Part shown: one piece after another, positions 58,634 to 64,000 of the stretch
Layout: each line of letters begins with the position of its first letter
Position numbering within the stretch: position 1 is the stretch's first letter
Origin: Segatella copri
GTDB lineage: Bacteria; Bacteroidota; Bacteroidia; Bacteroidales; Bacteroidaceae
Assembly (NCBI RefSeq): GCF_949820605.1
Contig: NZ_CATKVU010000001.1
Coordinates: forward strand, 1-64,000
Reading direction: 5' to 3'
Length of the DNA stretch: 64,000 bases
The notes under the pieces: model-generated
Seen by the model: only the letters and a program-made list of their open reading frames with translations
Database searches by the model: none
Told to the model about the DNA's origin: nothing
Position numbers and translations under genes: made by a program

Positions 58634-59728
58634 ATGACTGAAAATATGTTGACACCAGAAAAAAAACAAAAGATTGAAGATCAGATAGAACTTCAACAGA
58701 ACGCAATTTCATATGATATGAAAGAGTTTACAATAGAATTGTATGTTAATAAATATCTTAAGGATATAGATAAAGAAGATAACGAACTGTATGTTCCTGA
58801 TTATCAAAGAGAATTTATTTGGGATGATAGACATCAGTCTCGTTTTATTGAAAGTCTTTACTTAGGATTACCAGTCCCTTTTATGTTTTCAGCAGAAATT
58901 AAAGAGAGTGGAAGATTGGAAATTGTAGATGGTTCGCAGCGAATTAGAACTTTGGCTGCATTCTTATCTGACGAACTAACTTTATCCCATTTGGAGAAAC
59001 TTTCTGAAATGAATGGTTGTAAGTATTCAGAACTTCCTGTTGGCTTACAAAGAAGCTTTAAAAATATATCAATCAGAATGGTTGTGTTATCTGCTAAAGC
59101 TACAGAAGATGTAAGAAATGAAATGTTTGACCGTATAAACACAAGTAGTGTGCCTTTGCTGCCGATGGAAACGCGTCGAGGAATTTATAAAGGTATTTTT
59201 ACTGATTTTATTGCAGAATTGGCAAAAGAACCTAGATTTAAGAAACTTTGTCCACTGGCAAATTACATGCAAAATAGAAGGGAAGAAGAGGAACTCTTGT
59301 TGAGATTGTTTGCTTTTAGCGAGATATTCCCTTCGTTTTCGATAGTAGAGAACAAAGGGGTTGCTAAATTTTTGGATAATTACTTGGCAGAAAAAAATAA
59401 AACCTTTAACAAAAATGAAAAGGCCGTACTGAAGAAAAATTTTTATAATCTTATAAATGCAATAGAAAAAATATATCCTAATCAAGGCTTTGCAAAGACA
59501 AAGATGGCTATAGGAATTTCTAAGCCATATTTTGAGGCAATTGCCGTTGGTATATATTTAGCCCTTATTGATAATCCTGATATTAACTTAGTAGCGAAGA
59601 AAGAATTGATTATAGACAAAAATAACAGAAATGAATTCTTTAAGTTAATTGAAGGTCGATATCGAACTCATACAGCTCAAAAGATACGTAATAGAATTGA
59701 ATATGTAAAAAATCTGTATCTTAAATGA
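58634..59728 (+). CDS. DUF262 (ParB/GmrS-like) protein
   Basis: 364 residues. DUF262 motifs are YVPDYQREFIWDDRHQSRFIESLYLGLPVPFMF (about 50-82) and LEIVDGSQRIRTLAAFLSDEL (about 94-114), with the DGxQR core of the GmrSD/ParB-like nuclease fold. No HNH (DUF1524) domain follows, so it corresponds to the GmrS-like half alone. It overlaps the next gene by 4 bp. Pairs of DUF262 with HEPN proteins look like conflict or defence modules. It has no evident role in polysaccharide synthesis. Confidence 0.85.
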   Translation: MTENMLTPEKKQKIEDQIELQQNAISYDMKEFTIELYVNKYLKDIDKEDNELYVPDYQREFIWDDRHQSRFIESLYLGLPVPFMFSAEIKESGRLEIVDGSQRIRTLAAFLSDELTLSHLEKLSEMNGCKYSELPVGLQRSFKNISIRMVVLSAKATEDVRNEMFDRINTSSVPLLPMETRRGIYKGIFTDFIAELAKEPRFKKLCPLANYMQNRREEEELLLRLFAFSEIFPSFSIVENKGVAKFLDNYLAEKNKTFNKNEKAVLKKNFYNLINAIEKIYPNQGFAKTKMAIGISKPYFEAIAVGIYLALIDNPDINLVAKKELIIDKNNRNEFFKLIEGRYRTHTAQKIRNRIEYVKNLYLK

Positions 59729-60396
59729 TAATAGATAAAAATTTTAAAATGCGGGTGGAGGACATTAATGAAATTTTCACCATGCTTTCATTTGTATTAA
59801 AGCTAGAGTCACACAAAAACAAGCCATTGTTAAATGATGATACAAAAGAAGAATTGTATGTTACTCAAGAAATGCAGTGTGTGTTAAAAGCTCAATTTCT
59901 CTTGGTTCTATATAATTTAGTAGAATCAACTGTAAATGATTGTTTAAATGCATTATATGATGCTGTTTTTGATGACAACTTGACATATTTTTCCCTATCA
60001 GATGATATGAGAAAAATGTGGAGAAGTCATATGAAACGTCGCAACCATCCAAGTTTTGATAAGCCAGATGATGAGATAATGACTATGAAAATTAAATTTG
60101 AGGAATTGGCTGTTAATATATCAGGTAGCTTAGATATTAGAAAAATTTTTGAAATATTCCAAAAATATGGTTGTCCTTTAGATGATAAAGATAGAGGTGA
60201 GTTTTCTAATAGTTTTTTAATTGTGAAAAATCGTAGAAATATGTTAGCTCATGGTAACATTTCATTTTCTCAATGTGGTGCTTGTTATATGCTAACCGAT
60301 TTGGAAAGGTTTAAAAATCATATTATTACTTTTATGCAGATGGTTACAACGACGATGAAACAACACATTAGTGATCATAAATATAAACGATATTAG
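59725..60396 (+). CDS. HEPN-domain protein (MAE_28990/MAE_18760-like)
   Basis: 223 residues. The HEPN RNase motif is R171-N-M-L-A-H176 (Rx4H) in IVKNRRNMLAHGNISF, preceded by a helix with QFLLVLYNLVESTVNDCLNALYD, as in MAE_28990-type HEPN nucleases. Such proteins cleave RNA as toxins or abortive-infection effectors. Coupled by a 4-bp overlap to the DUF262 gene, it would form a two-gene toxin- or defence-type unit. The catalytic pair appears intact. Confidence 0.82.
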   Translation: MIIDKNFKMRVEDINEIFTMLSFVLKLESHKNKPLLNDDTKEELYVTQEMQCVLKAQFLLVLYNLVESTVNDCLNALYDAVFDDNLTYFSLSDDMRKMWRSHMKRRNHPSFDKPDDEIMTMKIKFEELAVNISGSLDIRKIFEIFQKYGCPLDDKDRGEFSNSFLIVKNRRNMLAHGNISFSQCGACYMLTDLERFKNHIITFMQMVTTTMKQHISDHKYKRY

Positions 60397-60409
60397 GGCG
60401 ATAATAGAA

Positions 60410-61165
60410 ATGAAAACAGTAGAAATCTTAAATATTGAAATTCAGAACATTACCCGTCAGGAACTCTTGGAGAACCTGAAGGAGGGTGTTCTTGTGACTC
60501 CTAATCTTGACCATCTGATTAAGCTTCAGAAGGACAAGGAGTTTTATGATGTGTATCAGAAGTCGGAATGGGTGGTATGTGACAGTAAGATTCTCTACCT
60601 GTTCGGTAAGTTGTTGAAGACTCCAATCAAGGAAGCGATTCCGGGTTCCAGCTTCTTCACCTCTTATTATATGTATCATAAGAATGATGCTGACTGCAAA
60701 ATCTTCTTGCTTGGTGCCAAGGAGGGTATTGCTGCCAAGGCTATGGAACGTATCAATGAGAAGGTGGGGCACAAGATGGTGGTTGGTGCTCATTCTCCTT
60801 CCTTTGGCTTCGAGAAGCATGAGGATGAATGTGAGGAGTTGGTTCGCATCGTCAACGAGAGTGGTGCAAATGTACTGCTCGTTGGTGTGGGTGCTCCAAA
60901 GCAAGAGAAATGGATTATGAAGTATCGTGATAAGATGCCTGGAGTAAAGGTATTCATGGCTCTGGGTGCTACCATTGACTTCGAAGCTGGAACATTGAAA
61001 CGTGCGCCTAAGATTTGGCAGAAGATTGGTATGGAGTGGCTGTATCGTTGCATGAAGGAGCCAAAGCGCCTCTTCAAGCGTTATTTCGTGGATGATATGC
61101 AGTTCTTCTATTACTTTGGTAAGCAGCTCTTGGGAATATACAAGGATCCTTTTCGAAAAAAGTAG
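60410..61165 (+). CDS. WecG/TagA/CpsF family glycosyltransferase
   Basis: 251 residues from ATG 60410 (MKTVEILNIEIQNITRQELLENL); the longer frame from 60371 overlaps the HEPN gene. Family motifs: TPNLDHLIKLQKDKEFYDVYQKSEWVVCDSKILYLFGKLL, FLLGAKEGIAAKAMERIN, and LLVGVGAPKQEKWIMKYRDKMPGVKVFMALGATIDFEAGTLKRAPKIWQKIGMEWLYRCMKEPKRLFKRY. These GT26 enzymes add N-acetylmannosamine-type residues to lipid-linked intermediates. Together with the other transferases it belongs to the repeat-unit assembly set. Confidence 0.93.
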   Translation: MKTVEILNIEIQNITRQELLENLKEGVLVTPNLDHLIKLQKDKEFYDVYQKSEWVVCDSKILYLFGKLLKTPIKEAIPGSSFFTSYYMYHKNDADCKIFLLGAKEGIAAKAMERINEKVGHKMVVGAHSPSFGFEKHEDECEELVRIVNESGANVLLVGVGAPKQEKWIMKYRDKMPGVKVFMALGATIDFEAGTLKRAPKIWQKIGMEWLYRCMKEPKRLFKRYFVDDMQFFYYFGKQLLGIYKDPFRKK

Positions 61166-61167
61166 GA

Positions 61168-61260
61168 TTAATTTCTTCGGAAGAACTTACATAGTAAGGC
61201 TATCGGAAGGAGGATGATAGTTGCTATGTAGGATAATATGATGCGTATGGCTTGCTTCAT
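61168..61260 (-). CDS. Possible 30-residue membrane peptide
   Basis: Minus strand, ATG at 61260 and TAA at 61168-61170: MKQAIRIILSYIATIILLPI...CKFFRRN, a single hydrophobic helix with basic ends. TACTTTTG lies just upstream on that strand (61274-61267), so its transcript would be nearly leaderless. It is convergent with the WecG-type gene. Either a genuine small membrane protein or chance. Confidence 0.4.
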   Translation of the reverse strand: MKQAIRIILSYIATIILLPIALLCKFFRRN

Positions 61261-61280
61261 GCGTGCAAAAGTACTACTTT

Positions 61281-62426
61281 ATGTTGAAACAACAAAAGAT
61301 TTTCTTTGATTTCTTGCGATTCTGTATTGGTTCTGCCAAGGAAATACCTGGTTCTTTGAAGGAGGTGGATTGGAAGGAGCTGTATGCTATTGCCAAGAAG
61401 CAGGCTTTGCTTGGTGTGCTGTTTTATGGTATCCAGCGGTTGCCAAAGGAGTTGGCACCAGAGCAGAAGCTACTGATGCAATGGATGGTGATGGCGGAAC
61501 AGATACGAAAACAGAATATCAGACTGTTTCAAGATTCCGTAAAAATTTGCAAGAACTTCGAGAACGAGGGCTTTGCTAACTGTATCTTGAAGGGGCAGGG
61601 GAATGCGTTGCTTTATCCTGACCCTTATATACGTACTCCCGGGGACATAGATATTTATCTTTCGGGTGGTCGCAAGAAAATCATGAAGTATGTAGATCGG
61701 GTGTGCCCGAATCAGGTGATGCGGTATCATCATATGGATTATCCAGTGATGAAGACGGCGATAGAGGTGCATTTTACTCCTTCGTATATGTTCTATCCGA
61801 TTCATAATAGGAGAATGCAGAAGTGGTTTGAGGAGGTGACGGGTGAACAGTGTAATCATCGGGTTTCATTGCCTGATGGATATGGGGAGATTCATGTGCC
61901 TCAGGTTTCATTCAACGTTATCTATATCCTTTCTCATCTGTATCGGCATATCTTTACGGAGGGTATCGGATTGAGGCAGCTTCTGGATTACTATTTTGTG
62001 TTAGTGAAGTGGCACACGGATCTCACAAATCTCACGAATTCTAATAAAAGTCTCCCACAGATGACAGAGATTAACACAGATTTGGATGCCTTACGGCATA
62101 AATTGAAATATCTTGGATTATGGAAGTTTGCTCAGGCTGTGATGTTCGTGATGAAGGAGGTGTTCGGGCTATCAGAAGATAGGATGATTGCACCGATGGA
62201 TGAAAGGGAAGGTAGGTTCCTGCTTGATGAAATCATGCGAGGAGGAAACTTCGGACAGTATGATGACAGGATGGGTAGTAAGATCGGTGAAAGTAAGATG
62301 CATCGTTACTTCAGAATGAATCTCAGGAATCTCAGATTCGTGAAGCATTATCCTACTGAGGCATTGAGTGAACCTTTGTTTAGAACGTGGTTTGCAGTAT
62401 GGAAGAAGATTCATGGAATAAAATAA
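61281..62426 (+). CDS. Nucleotidyltransferase family protein (NTP_transf_5-like)
   Basis: 381 residues from ATG 61281. The nucleotidyltransferase motif is CILKGQGNALLYPDPYIRTPGDIDIYLSGG (about 97-127), with the D-x-D pair and a third Asp/Glu likely in the EVHF strand near 160. The family (DUF/PF14907-type) is common in polysaccharide loci, but its substrate is unknown. Residues around 240-270 (HTDLTNLTNSNKSLPQMTEINTDL) come from an inserted repeat-like sequence in frame. Its C-terminal 35 residues recur in the fragment at 62455-62640. Confidence 0.8.
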   Translation: MLKQQKIFFDFLRFCIGSAKEIPGSLKEVDWKELYAIAKKQALLGVLFYGIQRLPKELAPEQKLLMQWMVMAEQIRKQNIRLFQDSVKICKNFENEGFANCILKGQGNALLYPDPYIRTPGDIDIYLSGGRKKIMKYVDRVCPNQVMRYHHMDYPVMKTAIEVHFTPSYMFYPIHNRRMQKWFEEVTGEQCNHRVSLPDGYGEIHVPQVSFNVIYILSHLYRHIFTEGIGLRQLLDYYFVLVKWHTDLTNLTNSNKSLPQMTEINTDLDALRHKLKYLGLWKFAQAVMFVMKEVFGLSEDRMIAPMDEREGRFLLDEIMRGGNFGQYDDRMGSKIGESKMHRYFRMNLRNLRFVKHYPTEALSEPLFRTWFAVWKKIHGIK

Positions 62427-62454
62427 TCAATGAGCATCGCCCGTTTAGAGATGC

Positions 62455-62640
62455 TTGCAGCTTTCCTTTGAGAACTTTAGCGAGCTTGAGTTAAAAAAGA
62501 AGGTTGATTCATTAGTTGGACATAATCTCCAAAGGGTATATCGGGATATAAGACTCGTGAGATATTTTCCTGCTGAGGCTCTATGCGAGCCTTTGTTTAG
62601 AACTTGGCACTTCTTCTGGAGGCTAAAATATAAAAAATAA
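62455..62640 (+). pseudogene. 3' relic of a second nucleotidyltransferase-like gene
   Basis: The frame encodes LQRVYRDIRLVRYFPAEALCEPLFRTWHFFWRLKYKK at its end, which aligns with MHRYFRMNLRNLRFVKHYPTEALSEPLFRTWFAVWKKIHG at the end of the preceding gene. Only ~60 codons are present, so it is the leftover of a tandem copy or of recombination. Confidence 0.75.
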
Positions 62641-62751
62641 AATAATCAAATAATTAATTGAAATAACTCTGTTTATTTTTGTCGAGATGCAGATAGGTAA
62701 TCTGCTAGATGAGGATGACTATCTGTACTTCGATTATCAATGATAATCATA

Positions 62752-63981
62752 ATGAAGAAAAAAGTTTTTGTGAGCGGTTGCTATGACCTGCTACATTCCG
62801 GTCATGTTGAGTTTTTCCAGCAGGCATCACGGTATGGTGACCTGTATGTGGGTATCGGATCGGATGCTACTTATCTGGAGTATAAGCATCGCAAGCCTAT
62901 GTTTCCGCAGGAGGAAAGGCTATTCATGGTCAAGAATATCAAGGCGGTGAAGGAGGCATATATCAATGAGGGAAGAGGAGTCATCGACTTTCTGCCAACT
63001 CTTGATAAGGTGAAACCGGACGTGTTTGTGGTGAACGCTGAAGGTGGGTCTGATGAGAAACGTAGAATTTGTAAGGAAAGGGGCATCGAATATGTCGAAC
63101 TCCAGCGCACTCCTCATGCTGGTTTGAAGGCGCGGTCTTCTTCTGACTTGAAGAAGGCGTTATCGAACGTATCTGATAATTCGGCACAGGAAGTGGGGAT
63201 TCCTACCCGTCTGGATCTGGCTGGTACTTGGATTGACCAGCCTTATGTAAGTATGTATCATCCGGGATGGGCGATTACCATCTCGCTGGAACCGACCTTT
63301 GAAGTGCGCGACCGCTGTGGTCTGTCTACCTCTACCCGTAAGATGATTCAGAAGATATGGCCGGTGAAGTTGCCGAAGATGGATCCGGAGATGCTTGCAC
63401 GACTGGTATTCTGCTTCGAGAACAATCCGGAGCGTCATGATGGTATCATCTCGGGTGCCCAGGATTCTATCGGTATCTGTGTTCCCGGTCTGGTGCGTCA
63501 TTATTATGACAACAACTTCTGGCCGGAGAAGATAGAGAGTACGCAGGATGAGATGACCCTCCGTTTCCTGGAAGACCATCTGGTGATGATTCCGATGGAA
63601 CCGAGAAGACCGGGATGCAGTGTGGTGGAAGGTAAGGATATCACGCCTGAGAAGGTGAAGGCGCTGGCTGATGCAGCTGATGCCTGCTGGAAGGCGATTC
63701 TGGCGCACGACCTCGATGCCTTTGCTGCAGCATACAGGGCATCTTTCGAGGCCCAGATTGCAATGTTCCCGGGTATGGTGAATCCGTCTATCAATGGTGT
63801 GATAGAACCGGAGGCAAGTGTACAGCCGATGATTGACCGCTACAGCCACATGGAGGAGGTTCTGGCATGGAAGATGCCGGGAGCCGGTGGCGGTGGTTAT
63901 CTGGCACTGGTAGTAAAGGACAGTCTTAAATTTGCAGAGAATCATGACGAAGCCATCCATCTTCAGATACGAAGGGCATAA
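62752..63981 (+). CDS. Fused cytidylyltransferase and GHMP kinase
   Basis: 409 residues from ATG 62752 (MKKKVFVSGCYDLLHSGHVEFF; an ATG 12 bp upstream is an alternative). N-terminal ~130 residues: cytidylyltransferase-like fold with HSGH near 16-19, and the ARSSS loop near 127. From about 150 to the end: GHMP kinase, with IPTRLDLAGTWIDQPYVS, SGAQDSIGICVPG (ATP-binding loop) and the C-terminal GAGGGGYLALVV. The fusion probably phosphorylates and activates a sugar (heptose- or fucose-like) for the polysaccharide; the substrate is not evident. Confidence 0.88.
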   Translation: MKKKVFVSGCYDLLHSGHVEFFQQASRYGDLYVGIGSDATYLEYKHRKPMFPQEERLFMVKNIKAVKEAYINEGRGVIDFLPTLDKVKPDVFVVNAEGGSDEKRRICKERGIEYVELQRTPHAGLKARSSSDLKKALSNVSDNSAQEVGIPTRLDLAGTWIDQPYVSMYHPGWAITISLEPTFEVRDRCGLSTSTRKMIQKIWPVKLPKMDPEMLARLVFCFENNPERHDGIISGAQDSIGICVPGLVRHYYDNNFWPEKIESTQDEMTLRFLEDHLVMIPMEPRRPGCSVVEGKDITPEKVKALADAADACWKAILAHDLDAFAAAYRASFEAQIAMFPGMVNPSINGVIEPEASVQPMIDRYSHMEEVLAWKMPGAGGGGYLALVVKDSLKFAENHDEAIHLQIRRA

Positions 63982-64000
63982 CTATCTGGTGCCCTTCCTC

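Noticed and set aside
63160..63960. 266-codon minus-strand frame opposite the cytidylyltransferase/kinase
   Set aside because: It is rich in Arg/His/Leu from the complement of a well-formed plus-strand gene with HSGH and GHMP motifs.

Overview
The window reads as Bacteroidota DNA, most likely a gut Prevotella/Segatella (P. copri-like). It is AT-rich, and its promoters repeatedly fit the Bacteroidales pattern TTTG - about 20 nt - TAnnTTTG. It also carries Bacteroidales hallmark genes: a NusG-like capsule antiterminator, an HU-like protein next to a 'smalltalk' peptide and an amidase, and IS66 elements with tnpA/B/C. No rRNA, tRNA or CRISPR array was seen. The window is almost entirely accessory DNA.

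Layout. 1-5321: an IS66 element whose tnpB is split by two IS110 elements. 5322-13300: a plasmid-type replication and partition block (Rep_3 initiator, ParA, small ParA partner) around about 2.8 kb of non-coding, T-rich DNA full of TATGTTTG-type repeats. 13298-15376: a hipBA toxin-antitoxin pair. 15757-18384: a capsule-type regulatory unit, with a consensus promoter, a 340-nt structured leader and a 660-residue NusG-like protein. 18400-23660: an IS66-derived miniature element, an amidase gene broken by an IS1182-type element, smalltalk and HU genes, two small proteins sharing a motif, a regular palindrome array, and a YafQ-type toxin-antitoxin pair. 23889-26843: a second, complete IS66 element.

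26897-34391 is a defence island. It holds a complete QatABCD anti-phage operon followed by a three-gene operon (histidine-kinase-type ATPase, STAS-like protein, membrane protein) that I cannot match to a named system. 34777-63981 is a surface-polysaccharide locus. It makes GDP-mannose (two near-identical manC genes), a CDP-6-deoxyhexose (rfbF, rfbG, cupin epimerase, two reductase paralogues) and UDP-galactofuranose (glf). It also encodes a flippase, a Wzy/EpsG polymerase, several glycosyltransferases, a GT11 fucosyltransferase, an acetyltransferase, a WecG/TagA transferase and a fused cytidylyltransferase/GHMP kinase.

Three further conflict-type cassettes are spliced into the sugar locus: an ATPase plus PD-(D/E)xK-nuclease pair beside a broken glf copy, a membrane histidine kinase plus response regulator without a DNA-binding domain, and a DUF262 plus HEPN pair. 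The best candidates for something undescribed are the ATPase/STAS/membrane operon (31730-34062), the kinase/response-regulator cassette (48350-51443) and the ATPase/nuclease pair (44853-46805). All functional assignments come from reading the translations by eye; no database search was run.
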